36,918 nucleotides of DNA, taken from NCBI GenBank assembly GCA_937915785.1, contig CALGGY010000137.1:1-36918 (forward strand), written 5' to 3'. The notes under the pieces were generated by a model. The model did no database searches. It was not told the DNA's origin and saw only the letters and a list, made by a program, of their open reading frames with translations. Position numbers and translations under genes: made by a program. The stretch comes from an uncultured Bacteroidales bacterium. Lineage in GTDB: Bacteria; Bacteroidota; Bacteroidia; Bacteroidales; P3. Below, one piece after another: positions 25,131 to 33,394 of this stretch (position 1 is the stretch's first letter; each line of letters opens with the position of its first letter).

Positions 25131-25622
25131 TTAATTTTCCTGATTATGTTTGTATTTCACTTTGTCTATTACGTTCACTTCTTCATAGTTGAGTCCGTCT
25201 TTGGTCGATTTCACTGTTATCACATATTTTCTGTACATGAAACTGAAACCGTCGGAGATGGAGACGTTGTCGGGGTGGGCAAATTTTTCGAGCATGCGTT
25301 CCACGATGCTGGCGGCGGTGTCGTTGGTTATCCACACAAGGCTTGTGCCGAACTGTCCCGATTTGGCGAACACCATTTTCGATTTGTCGATCACGCCTTT
25401 GGTATAGATATTTTCTTCGCTAACGAAACCTTGACTACGCATAACGCTGTCGAAAGCCACGGAGTCGATGTCGCATAGGCGCAGCATACGCTCCATGGTG
25501 ATTTTTGGGAAAGTGAATCCGTTGGACTCGAAAGTGGAGCTCTTGGCCTGCCCAAAAACGGCCGCACCTGCAACAAGGCAGAGCAGCAGCATGGCGATGC
25601 GTTGGCGATGTGTGGAATGCAT
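25131..25622 (-). CDS. Small secreted protein of unknown function
   Basis: A 163-residue exported protein. The ATG at 25622 gives a signal peptide with an Arg-rich n-region, a hydrophobic core and cleavage near VFGQ-A; a TTG at 25631 would add three residues. The mature protein is alpha/beta and mostly polar, with a VITVKSTKDGLNYEEVNVI strand pair near the end. It has no lipobox or catalytic motif and I do not recognise a family. It is just upstream of hutH and probably co-transcribed. Confidence 0.75.
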   Translation of the reverse strand: MHSTHRQRIAMLLLCLVAGAAVFGQAKSSTFESNGFTFPKITMERMLRLCDIDSVAFDSVMRSQGFVSEENIYTKGVIDKSKMVFAKSGQFGTSLVWITNDTAASIVERMLEKFAHPDNVSISDGFSFMYRKYVITVKSTKDGLNYEEVNVIDKVKYKHNQEN

Positions 25623-25639
25623 GACGTGCAAAATTTACA

Positions 25640-25665
25640 AACGGCAAGTTGTTAGGCCTGCCGTT
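25640..25665. terminator. Hairpin between the zinc-ribbon and small secreted-protein genes
   Basis: A 7-bp stem (25640-25646 with 25659-25665). The T run follows it on the + strand, whereas both flanking genes are leftward, so its use as a terminator of the zinc-ribbon gene is doubtful. Confidence 0.3.
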
Positions 25666-25689
25666 GTATTGTTTTTTTTGTTTGAAAGG

Positions 25690-26520
25690 TTATTTTTTTT
25701 CCAGCAATTCTTTTGAACGGTCAACGATGTTTTTGTCGACTAGAATGCGTCCGCAATGTTCGCAAACTATTATTTTGCGGTGCATGCGTATCTCCATCTG
25801 GCGTTGGAAAGGTATCTGGCTGAAACATCCGCCACAGGCTTCGCGTTCCACGGGCACCACGGCCAGGCCGTTGCGTGCGGCGTGGCGTATGCGTTTGTAG
25901 GCGGTAAGGTAGCGTTCGTCGATGAGTTTTTCCTGTTCGGCAGATTTCTGTAGCAGCTCGTTTTCTTCGCGTTCGGCTTCGCTGGTTATCTCCTCGAGTT
26001 CCTGTTTTTTCTGTTTAAGGTCTTCCTTGCGGGTTTCCAGCAGGTTTTTGGCTATCTCCACATGCTGGTTTTTCTCTTTGATGGAGGCTTTGAGCTCTTT
26101 CATCTTGCGCTCGCAGAGCTGAATTTCAAGTCCCTGATATTCAATTTCTTTGTTCAGCGATTCGAATTCGCGGTTGTTTTTCACATTATTCTGTTGCTTG
26201 GTGTATTTTTCGATAGCCGCCTTGTGGGTTTCGATAGCCGCTTTGTGTTCGTTGATAGCGGTTTCGCTGGTGGCGATATCGGATTTGAGGTTGTTTATAC
26301 GGGTTTCCAAGCCAACTATTTCATCTTCCAAATCCTGCACTTCGAGGGGCAGTTCGCCGCGGGTGATGCGGATTTTGTCTATCTGGGTATCAATACTTTG
26401 CAGGGTGTACAACGCCAAAAGTCGTTTTTCCACAACAACATCTACATCCTGTTGTTTTACAAATTCTTCAACAACAGTCTGTTCCGACTGTGATTTTTCT
26501 GTTTTGGTTTTTTTTGCCAT
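25690..26520 (-). CDS. Coiled-coil protein with C4 zinc ribbon (CT398-like)
   Basis: A 276-residue cytoplasmic protein with a long antiparallel coiled coil from about residue 30 to 200 and a C-terminal zinc ribbon whose four Cys come as CGGC near 227-230 and CEHC near 253-256. This matches the CT398/zf-RING_7 family, whose precise role is unsettled; the chlamydial member has been linked to sigma-54 and type III secretion, which are not evident here. Next to the Nif3-like gene, an association often seen in Bacteroidota. Gap to that gene: 25 bases. Confidence 0.88.
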   Translation of the reverse strand: MAKKTKTEKSQSEQTVVEEFVKQQDVDVVVEKRLLALYTLQSIDTQIDKIRITRGELPLEVQDLEDEIVGLETRINNLKSDIATSETAINEHKAAIETHKAAIEKYTKQQNNVKNNREFESLNKEIEYQGLEIQLCERKMKELKASIKEKNQHVEIAKNLLETRKEDLKQKKQELEEITSEAEREENELLQKSAEQEKLIDERYLTAYKRIRHAARNGLAVVPVEREACGGCFSQIPFQRQMEIRMHRKIIVCEHCGRILVDKNIVDRSKELLEKK

Positions 26521-26545
26521 ATATCGATAAAATTTTAATTTTCAA

Positions 26546-27640
26546 TTACATATATCCGACAAAATTGGATTCTGCCGTTGCAAGTCGAACGGCAAATATA
26601 CGAAATTTTTCCGATATTTTGTTATAAAAAAATTCTCTTGCAAACTGCTCGCTTTCGTAATGGCCAATGTCGCCCAGAACGATTTGTCCGGCGGCTTTTT
26701 GGAAATCGTGGTATTTAAGGTCGGCGGTGAGGTATATGTCGGCGCCCTGAGCCATGGCTGTGCCGATAAATTCGGCTCCGCTGCCGCCGCACACGGCCAC
26801 TTTTTCCACCGTGTCCCGGCACAATGCCGAATGGCGTATCACTGGAAGGTGCAGGATTTGTTTCACCTCGGAAAGAAAACTGCGCACATCGGTGGGTTGG
26901 GGCAGGCGGCCAATCGTGCCAAGCCCGAGGTCGTTGTTAGGGTTGTCCAAAGGCAGAATGGCAAAAGCGGGCTCCTCGTAGGGGTGTGCCGTTCTCATAG
27001 CCGACAACACATTATTTTCCAACGCTTTGGGATAAATCACCTCTATTCGTTCCTCGGCGGTTTTTTCGGGTTTGCCCACGGTGCCTAAAAAGGGGTCGGC
27101 ACCAGGCAATGGCTCGAAAGTGCCTGCACCATCTACGGAATAGGAGCAGTGGCGGTAGTTGCCTATGTTGCCGGCTCCGGCGTTGTATAGGGCATTTTTC
27201 AGCGCTTGCGACTGCGGTGCGGGGCAATATACCACCAATTGTTTGAGCGAGTCAGGTTCGGGTGCAAGCACGTGCAAGCCTGTCAAACCCAAGTGTTTGG
27301 CGAGCAGGGCGCTAACGCCGTTATTGAGCTTGTCGAGGTTGGTGTGCGCCGAGAACACGGATATGCCGTGGCTGATGAGCTTGTAAACCAGCCGGCCGGA
27401 GGCGGTGGAGGCGTCGATTTTTTTCAGTCCGCCGAAAATAAAGGGGTGGTGGGTTACTATAAGGTTGCAGCCTGTGTCGATGGCCTCGTCCGCCACAGCT
27501 TCGGTAAGATCGAGGGATATGAGCACTCCGCGCACTTCGTCGTTGGGGTTGCCCACCTGCAGGCCTGCATTGTCGTAGCTTTCCTGAAATCCGGTGGGGA
27601 TTATCGTGGCAAGATAGTTTGTTACTTCCTTTATCTGCAT
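26546..27640 (-). CDS. Nif3-like dinuclear metal centre protein
   Basis: NIF3/YbgI family protein, sometimes annotated as GTP cyclohydrolase I type 2; its true reaction is uncertain. Metal-binding motifs are seen: THHPFIFGGLKKI near residues 63-75 and, near the end, DIGHYESEQ. At 364 residues it is the long form, with a PII/CutA-like domain inserted between the two metal-binding halves (about 130-230). Located between aroE (13-base gap) and the zinc-ribbon gene. Confidence 0.93.
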   Translation of the reverse strand: MQIKEVTNYLATIIPTGFQESYDNAGLQVGNPNDEVRGVLISLDLTEAVADEAIDTGCNLIVTHHPFIFGGLKKIDASTASGRLVYKLISHGISVFSAHTNLDKLNNGVSALLAKHLGLTGLHVLAPEPDSLKQLVVYCPAPQSQALKNALYNAGAGNIGNYRHCSYSVDGAGTFEPLPGADPFLGTVGKPEKTAEERIEVIYPKALENNVLSAMRTAHPYEEPAFAILPLDNPNNDLGLGTIGRLPQPTDVRSFLSEVKQILHLPVIRHSALCRDTVEKVAVCGGSGAEFIGTAMAQGADIYLTADLKYHDFQKAAGQIVLGDIGHYESEQFAREFFYNKISEKFRIFAVRLATAESNFVGYM

Positions 27641-27653
27641 AATTATGTGTTGA

Positions 27654-28418
27654 TTACAAAATTCCGTTCCAAATTTTCCATGACTCTTCGGCTTGCCGGC
27701 AGAGCATCTGCAAGCCGTTTTGCACTATGGCTCCGCGTCTTCTGCATTCCGCAACAAAGAGAGTTTCGGGAGGGTTGTAAACCAAATCGAAACACAAATG
27801 GCGTTCCGAAATGCCGTTGTAGGGTATATCCACCTCGGCCCCAAAGCCAAGAGTGCCGCAAGGGGTGGCGTTTATTATCACGGTGTGTGCTGCAATGGTT
27901 TCGGCGGTGAGCCGATTGTAACCAATGGCACTATCCGCATCGGCGTTCCTGCTCACATAAGTTACGGTCAGTCCGCATTTTTTCAGGACATGGGCCACTG
28001 CTTTGGCCGCCCCGCCTGTGCCGAGTACCAAAGCTTTGCCATGCTGTGGCAGATATTGTTCCACACAAGCCTCGAATGCTATTGCGTCGGTATTGTAGCC
28101 GGTGGCTATAATTCCTGTTGGCAAACGGCGGAAGAGGATGGTGTTCACTGCTCCGACAGTCTGCGCATCGGGCGAAAGGCTGTTCAAATAGGGTATTACC
28201 GACTGTTTAAAAGGTAGGGTAACGTTGAGTCCGCAAAGGTGCAGACGTTTGGCGAGGGGTACAATTTGGTCGGCCGAGGCAAGCTCGTAGTTGGTGTACT
28301 GTGCCGGCGATGGGTAGGTTTTATGGTATTCCTTGTCGAAAAAGGTCTTGGAAAAAGAGTGTGCGAGTTTGGTGCCAACAAGGCCGAAGCGTTTTATATT
28401 TAGCTCGTCCTCAATCAT
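27654..28418 (-). CDS. aroE: Shikimate dehydrogenase
   Basis: Reduces 3-dehydroshikimate to shikimate with NADPH in aromatic amino acid synthesis. The substrate-binding S-x-S is in KLAHSFS near residue 20; the catalytic Lys and conserved Asn are in NVTLPFKQS around 65-73; the catalytic Asp is in GYNTDA; and the Rossmann motif LGTGGAAKA lies near 130. Length 254 is on the short side but typical for Bacteroidota. The start codon overlaps the stop of the upstream phosphohexomutase gene by four bases. Confidence 0.95.
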   Translation of the reverse strand: MIEDELNIKRFGLVGTKLAHSFSKTFFDKEYHKTYPSPAQYTNYELASADQIVPLAKRLHLCGLNVTLPFKQSVIPYLNSLSPDAQTVGAVNTILFRRLPTGIIATGYNTDAIAFEACVEQYLPQHGKALVLGTGGAAKAVAHVLKKCGLTVTYVSRNADADSAIGYNRLTAETIAAHTVIINATPCGTLGFGAEVDIPYNGISERHLCFDLVYNPPETLFVAECRRRGAIVQNGLQMLCRQAEESWKIWNGIL

Positions 28419-29770
28419 TTACAAACAAATGGATTGAGGAGTTGTTTTATTTCGGCAGTTTTTTGTGCCAACAGCTCGTCGGTGTCGGCTTCCAGAATAA
28501 GGCGCAGGTAAGGCTCTGTGTTTGAGGGCCGTATGTTGAACCACCAGTGCGGATATTCTACGCGGTATCCGTCGAAATCGAGGAACCGGGTAGGTTTTTC
28601 GGCATTGCAGAAATGGTTTTTCACCAAATCCATTGCCTCCTGCTTGCGGTCGATGGTGAAATTTATTTCGCCAGAGTTTTTGTATCGTGCAATGGAATTC
28701 ATCACCTGCGAGAAGGTTTGGCCGTCCCTATGACGTTGAGCTATTATGCTGAGTATCAGTAGGGAGGCCATAATGCCGCTGTCGCTGTAATAAAAGTCGC
28801 GGAAATAGTAGTGTCCGGCCAGTTCGCCACCAAACAGACCGTCTATCTCGCGCAATTTGGCGGCGGCGTAGGCACGTCCCACGCGCCAGATGCAAGGTTC
28901 TCCGCCCAGCTCGTCGATAAGCTCGGCCACGGCTTTTGAGGTACGTATGTCCTGCAACACCTTTGGCCGTGAGCCGTTGTTTTTCAGCAGGTGTGTTGCC
29001 AGCAGGCCTATCATGAGGTCTGGCGACACGAAACGGGCGTTTTCGTCGACGAACATCACGCGGTCGGCGTCGCCGTCGTAAATAACGCCTATGTCGGCAT
29101 GGGTTTCGAGCACTTTTTGCTGCAAAGCCACAATGTTGGCCGGTTCCAGCGGGTTGGGCTCGTGGCAGGGGAAAGTGCCGTCGATGGTATCGGCAATATA
29201 TGTTACGTCGGGCGGCAAAAGATCTTTCACAAACAGGTTGGCCATGCCGTTGGAGCAGTCCACCACCATTTTAAGTCCGTCCAATTGGCCGAGGTACCGT
29301 TTTTGGAAAGCCAGATAGTCGTTTTTCAGGGTGCCTTCCAAATTTGTCACTGCACCTTTGTTGGCCACGGGGATGGGATTTTCGGTCTCCACCCAGTGTT
29401 CCAGTTTGTTGAGGCCGTTGTCGTAGCCCACCGGTGCGGCGTTTTTGGCGGAGATTTTCAGGCCGTTGTGGTTTTTGGGGTTGTGCGAGGCGGTAATCAT
29501 CACCGAGGTTTCGTAGCCATTGCGGGCCGTAACCCAATACATAAAGGGTGTGGTTGAGAGGCCGTAGTAATGCACGTCGGCGCCGCTGTCGGTGATGCCC
29601 TGCAGCAGGGTTTGCGATATTTCGGGCGACGAGAGACGGGCATCGCAGCCCACGGCTATGGTTTTTGCCCCGAAGAGTCGGGGCAGGAAAAATCCGATAC
29701 GGTAAACGGCGTTGCGGTCGAAATCGGTTCCGTACACTCCGCGTATGTCGTAGGCTTTGAATGCTTTCAT
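28415..29770 (-). CDS. Phosphomannomutase/phosphoglucomutase
   Basis: Alpha-D-phosphohexomutase that interconverts hexose 1- and 6-phosphates, supplying nucleotide-sugar pathways. The phosphoserine motif TASHNP lies near residue 93, the metal-binding DGDADR near 235, the sugar-binding GELAGHYYF near 310, and the phosphate-binding RPSNTEP near the C-terminus. I start at the ATG at 29770 (451 residues), where the family N-terminus MKAFKAYDIRG begins; an upstream ATG at 29815 lies in a hairpin and adds 15 unrelated residues. Mannose versus glucose preference cannot be read. Overlaps aroE by four bases. Confidence 0.93.
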   Translation of the reverse strand: MKAFKAYDIRGVYGTDFDRNAVYRIGFFLPRLFGAKTIAVGCDARLSSPEISQTLLQGITDSGADVHYYGLSTTPFMYWVTARNGYETSVMITASHNPKNHNGLKISAKNAAPVGYDNGLNKLEHWVETENPIPVANKGAVTNLEGTLKNDYLAFQKRYLGQLDGLKMVVDCSNGMANLFVKDLLPPDVTYIADTIDGTFPCHEPNPLEPANIVALQQKVLETHADIGVIYDGDADRVMFVDENARFVSPDLMIGLLATHLLKNNGSRPKVLQDIRTSKAVAELIDELGGEPCIWRVGRAYAAAKLREIDGLFGGELAGHYYFRDFYYSDSGIMASLLILSIIAQRHRDGQTFSQVMNSIARYKNSGEINFTIDRKQEAMDLVKNHFCNAEKPTRFLDFDGYRVEYPHWWFNIRPSNTEPYLRLILEADTDELLAQKTAEIKQLLNPFVCK

Positions 29771-29795
29771 GATAGTTTTTGGGGAAAGGTTTGTC

Positions 29796-29813
29796 GTGCC
29801 CGGAGAAGGGCAC
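29796..29813 (-). terminator. Hairpin after the DUF5606 gene
   Basis: A perfect 6-bp GC-rich stem with a 6-base loop lies between the DUF5606 stop (29819) and the phosphohexomutase start (29770). The following bases are not a clean T run, so termination may be partial. Confidence 0.35.
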
Positions 29814-29818
29814 ATACG

Positions 29819-30271
29819 TTATTCTTTGTTTTCGTTCTGGTTGTTGGTTTCGGCGTTTTCGTCGGCGGGTTCGTCGTCGGCCTTGTCGTCGACTAAATCC
29901 TTGCTAAGCAGCAGGTTGTACCAGCTGATGGCCTTTTTCATGTCGGAGGCGTGCACGCGTTCGGTGTCCATGTCGGGCAACACTTGTCCGAAATATGCGA
30001 ACAGGTCGGCTTTTGAGGCGTTTTTCACCTCGTCGGAGATGGGCTGGTGGTTTTCTTTCACAAACATGTTGCTGAACACCTTGCGAAGGGGGTAGTCGTC
30101 GCTCATGGTGAACATGCTTATCTCGTTGAGAGAGCTGATTTTATCGCTCTGAAAAACGGGCATACGTTTGCCGTCGACAAGTGATTCTACTATGGCGCCG
30201 GTTTTGGTGCGCGAAATGAGTCTGTACAGACCCGGTTTGCCAGAAATTGCAAGTATTTTACTTAAGTCCAT
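29819..30271 (-). CDS. DUF5606 family protein
   Basis: A 150-residue cytoplasmic protein. The N-terminus, with ILAISGKPGLYRLIS then a strand IVESLVDGKRMPVF and SDKISSLNEI, is the hallmark of the Bacteroidota-specific DUF5606 family, whose role is unknown. The middle is helical and the last 25 residues are an acidic, Glu/Asn-rich tail, probably disordered. It has no signal peptide. The fold of the first 60 residues suggests a small SH3-like beta-barrel (inference). Confidence 0.85.
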   Translation of the reverse strand: MDLSKILAISGKPGLYRLISRTKTGAIVESLVDGKRMPVFQSDKISSLNEISMFTMSDDYPLRKVFSNMFVKENHQPISDEVKNASKADLFAYFGQVLPDMDTERVHASDMKKAISWYNLLLSKDLVDDKADDEPADENAETNNQNENKE

Positions 30272-30395
30272 TTGTGTTGTATTTTTAGTTTTCAGTTTGT
30301 GTGTAACGTTTTTTTTGAAAAAAAATTATATCACACGCACTTTTTTTTGGATAAAAAAAGATGAATGGTGTTCCTTGCTACTGGCATCGTATTCT

Positions 30396-31349
30396 TTATT
30401 TTTCGGGCAGACGCCCAATTTTCACTCCAATTTTCACGTAGAGGCAGCCCGATTCCAGCAGGCCGTTGTCGTACCCATCGCTGTAGTAGGTCCAGTTGTC
30501 GTAAGGTTTTATTCTGCGGTCGAGGGGCAGCTGAGAGCTCTGGTAGCCGGCGCTGAGGGTGAAACGCCGCAGACTTATGCCAGCGCCACCGGAATAGTGC
30601 CATCCGGAGAACCATTCGTCGAGCCAGTCTCGTTTGGCAACATCGCAGGCCAGTTCCCCCTCCACAAACAATGAGACTACGGTGCTTAGCGGGATGGATA
30701 TTTTTGTGGTTACAAAAGCCGTGAGGCCGTACTTGGGTATCATATCGTAGCACCGCTCCACAGCCTCTTCGGGCTCGGTGTTTCCCGAAGCCGGGTCGGG
30801 TTCGCGCATAACAACCATGCTATCCTCGAAAATCTGCCTGTTGTTGTAAAGCAAAGCCGCTATGCCGCCGCCGACGAATAGAAAATCGCTGACCTGCGCG
30901 CCAACAGCTATCTTGGGCCCTACGCCAAGAAAACCGTATTTGAAACTGTACAGCCCGTGCAAATCGGCATAGGCATGTGCATGGGTGCCAGACATATAGC
31001 GCCGCGAAGGACGCCGGGACTGTTTTTTGTCGGGCGTTTCGTCGTCGTCGGTTTCATCGTTTTCACCAGCCTCAATTTCACTGGCGTAAATCACAGATTG
31101 CACTTCCTTTACAGAAATGGTAACAACGGGCGAGCTGGGCTTGCCGTACACTCGGTAGCGTATAACGGTTGACGACACATCGATAATTTCCGCCTCGATG
31201 CGACGAGAATCCTTGGTTACTATAACATCCTGAGCAACAGCGGCAAAACTTGCGCACAACATTATCGCAAACATTGCCAGAAAATTAAGCCAACTACAAG
31301 ACGATTTACTGCCCGAGTATTTTTCGTTAGAAACGTGCATGTATTGCAT
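30396..31349 (-). CDS. Putative outer-membrane or periplasmic beta-barrel protein
   Basis: A 317-residue exported protein. The ATG at 31349 (or 31340) is followed by a signal peptide with a hydrophobic core near residues 18-37 and cleavage after AVA-Q. The first mature 60 residues (DVIVTKDSRRIEAEIIDVSSTVIRYRVYGK) resemble a small beta domain seen at the start of many Bacteroidota envelope proteins. An acidic, disordered linker follows. From about 130 the sequence alternates polar and aromatic residues with Gly turns (KYGFLGVGPKIAVGAQVSDFLFVGGGIAALLY), as in eight-stranded outer-membrane barrels, ending with the strand LYVKIGVKIGRL. A -7-like box with one mismatch lies just upstream near 31368-31375. 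Function unknown. It is the last core gene before the island. Confidence 0.75.
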   Translation of the reverse strand: MQYMHVSNEKYSGSKSSCSWLNFLAMFAIMLCASFAAVAQDVIVTKDSRRIEAEIIDVSSTVIRYRVYGKPSSPVVTISVKEVQSVIYASEIEAGENDETDDDETPDKKQSRRPSRRYMSGTHAHAYADLHGLYSFKYGFLGVGPKIAVGAQVSDFLFVGGGIAALLYNNRQIFEDSMVVMREPDPASGNTEPEEAVERCYDMIPKYGLTAFVTTKISIPLSTVVSLFVEGELACDVAKRDWLDEWFSGWHYSGGAGISLRRFTLSAGYQSSQLPLDRRIKPYDNWTYYSDGYDNGLLESGCLYVKIGVKIGRLPEK

Positions 31350-31411
31350 TAAACAGCTTTTCTTAAACAAATTATATACCATATATAGAACCCTTATATA
31401 TACGACGCTAA

Positions 31412-32445
31412 GTTTTTTTTGTTGCAAAAAAAAACACCTGCACATTGAGCATCAAGGCACGGCACAGCGGCACCCTCGGCGATTGGCAACCCAAGAACCC
31501 CACCACCCAGATGCCCCCGACCTTTGTGCATTGGGTAGAAGATAACAAGGCACGATGGCAACAGCATGGCAAGCGACCGCCGTTTTTTATTAGAGACAAC
31601 TACAAACAGGGCGACGTGGACAAAGGCCTCGACAGCCGCATCACCGACGAGCTGACGCAGGCGCAGCTGGCCATCCAGCAAGCGAAGAAGCCCAAAGTCG
31701 AGCCGATAACAGACTACGACAACATCCTCGAACCATTGCGCAAGCAGGCGGCACACTACAACCTCGACCTTTCCGAGATTGAGACAATCCGAGCAGGAGG
31801 CAACCCCGCGGACAGCCGCAAACTCCTGCAACTAATAGGCGACAAATTAAAAGAAGCCGAAACGAGAGAGGAAGAGATGAAGCGCGAAAAGGCGTGGACA
31901 GAGTAGCAAATCGCCGAATTAAAGCAAGCCATCGCCCTCATCCCCGACAGCAAAGAAAAGAATGTCCTAACAGGCAGAGCCACGGCGTACGAAAAATTGA
32001 AAAACGAGTACGCCGATTATAACACCACCCTGCGCACCCTTTCCCGATTGAAGGCCGAAATCGCCCAAGCCAAAGCCGAGGCCGAAGCCCTGCGGCCACA
32101 GATAACGGAGTTCGACCCGCAAATCGAAAATTTACGAGACGTGCAGGCACGCTTTTTGCTCGACCTCACGAAATTAGAGCAGCTCCGAGCCGACAGCACC
32201 GACCGCGACGCGCTGGAGAAAGAGGACGCCGCCAAGATGAACGAATGGAAGAAAAAGAGCGGGCAAACCATCAAGGCGAAGAACGCCACCGACAAGCAGT
32301 CCAAAGAGCTGCAAAAGAAAATAAAAGAACTTGCCGCCGCAGACCCTAACCACCCCGACATCGCTCAGGTATATTTCGACCCCGACCCTGAAAAAGGCAG
32401 CATACACGAAACTGCCTTCTGGGCATCGAAAAGCCAGAAATCAAC
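31412..32445 (+). pseudogene. Truncated, amber-interrupted phage-type gene (minor-head-like C-terminus plus coiled coil)
   Basis: Coding-like sequence runs in one frame from about 31445 (TTG) to about 32445, interrupted only by a TAG at 31904-31906. The first 60 residues include PKNPTTQMPPTFVHWVEDN and a PPFFIRDN motif, which to my memory resembles the C-terminal part of minor head/Mu gpF-like proteins in Bacteroidota phages; this is unverified. The rest is a charged, Lys/Glu/Ala-rich coiled coil. The 5' part of such a gene is missing: 40 bases upstream lies the promoter region of the divergent core gene. The TAG lies between Glu and Gln codons and is one C-to-T change from CAG. Core genes here use TAG as a stop (for example at 7752), so this is most likely a nonsense mutation in a remnant. 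Confidence 0.5.
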
Positions 32446-32865
32446 CGTTTGCGCACTGAACATCACAGAAATAATAAAAAAAGCAACATTGGTTAGAACA
32501 GTGCCTGCCAAACCGGCTCCCAACCGCCAAACATCTCACTTTACATTCTGCGGCATGCATATACTTTACACGCATGTCAGATACTACGGCACGGCAAAAC
32601 TGACCATCGGCGAAAAAAGAAACGGAGACTGCACCCAATACTGTATTACAAGCATGATGGTGAGAATAAAAAAGCCTCGCGGTGGACAGCCTTTTCAAAA
32701 GAAAAGCTCCCGGCAATGCGGAAGCCTGACTGTCTTTCCAGCTGTTAAATGCCGAAGCCTTTCATATCACGTCTTATTATACCGCTAAAGCGTTTTTCTC
32801 CGCACTGGAAACGACACTGCAAAATTACGGAAAAAAAACAACATACACAAAAAAAAGAGAAAAAA
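32446..32865. other. Block without a convincing gene; possible leftward RNA
   Basis: The upstream frame stays open to 32788, but after about 32445 its residues lose coding character. Nothing persuasive is seen on either strand. On the - strand a strong promoter (32820-32851) points into the block. The leftward transcript would contain a hairpin near 32720-32770 (outer arms CGGCA/TGCCG, inner GGAAG/CTTCC-like) and meet a weak stem followed by seven T near 32475-32510. It may be a noncoding RNA, a regulator's lost target region, or a short repeat element. Confidence 0.35.
32820..32851 (-). promoter_or_regulatory. Strong leftward promoter in the island
   Basis: Reading leftward: TTTG, 20 bases, TAATTTTG, as good as the tig promoter. 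It lies just before the first gene of the rightward cassette but faces away from it, towards a block with no clear gene. Confidence 0.65.
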
Positions 32866-33081
32866 ATGAAAACCAACACCCCAATTTATGTGCCATACGG
32901 CATAATGCGCCGTCTTCAAGACGATGGCTTCGGCACACAGCCCACCATACGCAAGGCCCTGCGCGGAACCTACAACCCAAACAACCTGGCCGAGCGCACA
33001 CGCGCCCTCGCCATCCGCATGCGCGCCCTGAAACTCGGCGGTATCATGGCCGCCACACAGCAGGAAGGAGGCCGGCAATGA
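32866..33081 (+). CDS. Small basic protein, possible HTH regulator
   Basis: A 71-residue, Arg-rich protein. The segment from about residue 12 to 60 (IMRRLQDDGFGTQPTIRKALRGTYN... RTRALAIRMRAL) reads as short helices with a turn, compatible with a helix-turn-helix DNA-binding fold like small regulators of mobile elements. The start at 32866 is preferred over an upstream in-frame ATG at 32749, because the extra 39 residues are low-complexity Lys/Gln codons read from the A-rich leader. Its TGA overlaps the next gene's ATG. Confidence 0.7.
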   Translation: MKTNTPIYVPYGIMRRLQDDGFGTQPTIRKALRGTYNPNNLAERTRALAIRMRALKLGGIMAATQQEGGRQ

Positions 33082-33341
33082 CCACCGCCCACCCCACCCC
33101 ACTGCAAGCCACCTACCGCTACCGCACACGCAACTTCAACGGCACATACAACCTGTTCCATGTGCCGGTGCGCATTGTGGCCGAAACCCTCAAAAGCTAC
33201 ACCGTAGAACTGGCGCGGCCGATGGACGGCCTGCCCAAAGGGCACCGCATGACCGTTCGCAAACACAACGTTATTGTTCCCCACAACAGCGCACCCGCCT
33301 ATAGCCGCCCCGACTACACCGACGCATGGTGGAACCAATAA
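33078..33341 (+). CDS. Small island protein of unknown function
   Basis: An 87-residue protein whose ATG overlaps the previous TGA (ATGA), so the two are translationally coupled. It is basic and predicted mostly beta (TYRYRTRNFNGTYNLFHVPVRIVAETLKSYTVEL), possibly a small SH3/OB-like barrel. No membrane segment or known motif. The coupling to the preceding gene supports its reality; the role is unknown. Confidence 0.7.
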   Translation: MTTAHPTPLQATYRYRTRNFNGTYNLFHVPVRIVAETLKSYTVELARPMDGLPKGHRMTVRKHNVIVPHNSAPAYSRPDYTDAWWNQ

Positions 33342-33394
33342 ACCAACCCCCGAATAAAAAAAACACACACATTATATATATAGGAGAAAAAAAA

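Noticed and set aside
28415..29815. Longer start for the phosphohexomutase at 29815
   Set aside because: The added 15 residues lie in a hairpin and do not match the family, which begins at ATG 29770.
30396..31445. Longer start for the outer-membrane-type protein at 31445
   Set aside because: The extra 32 residues are read from AT-rich promoter sequence; the signal peptide follows ATG 31349 or 31340.
31904..31906. Recoding of TAG as glutamine in the island
   Set aside because: Only one internal TAG is seen, the core genome uses TAG as stop, and no suppressor tRNA is visible; a nonsense mutation explains it. Kept as a low-interest finding.
32441..32716. 91-codon leftward open frame in the gene-poor block
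   Set aside because: Its sequence is Cys/Phe-rich without motifs, has no good start context, and overlaps an equally open frame on the other strand.
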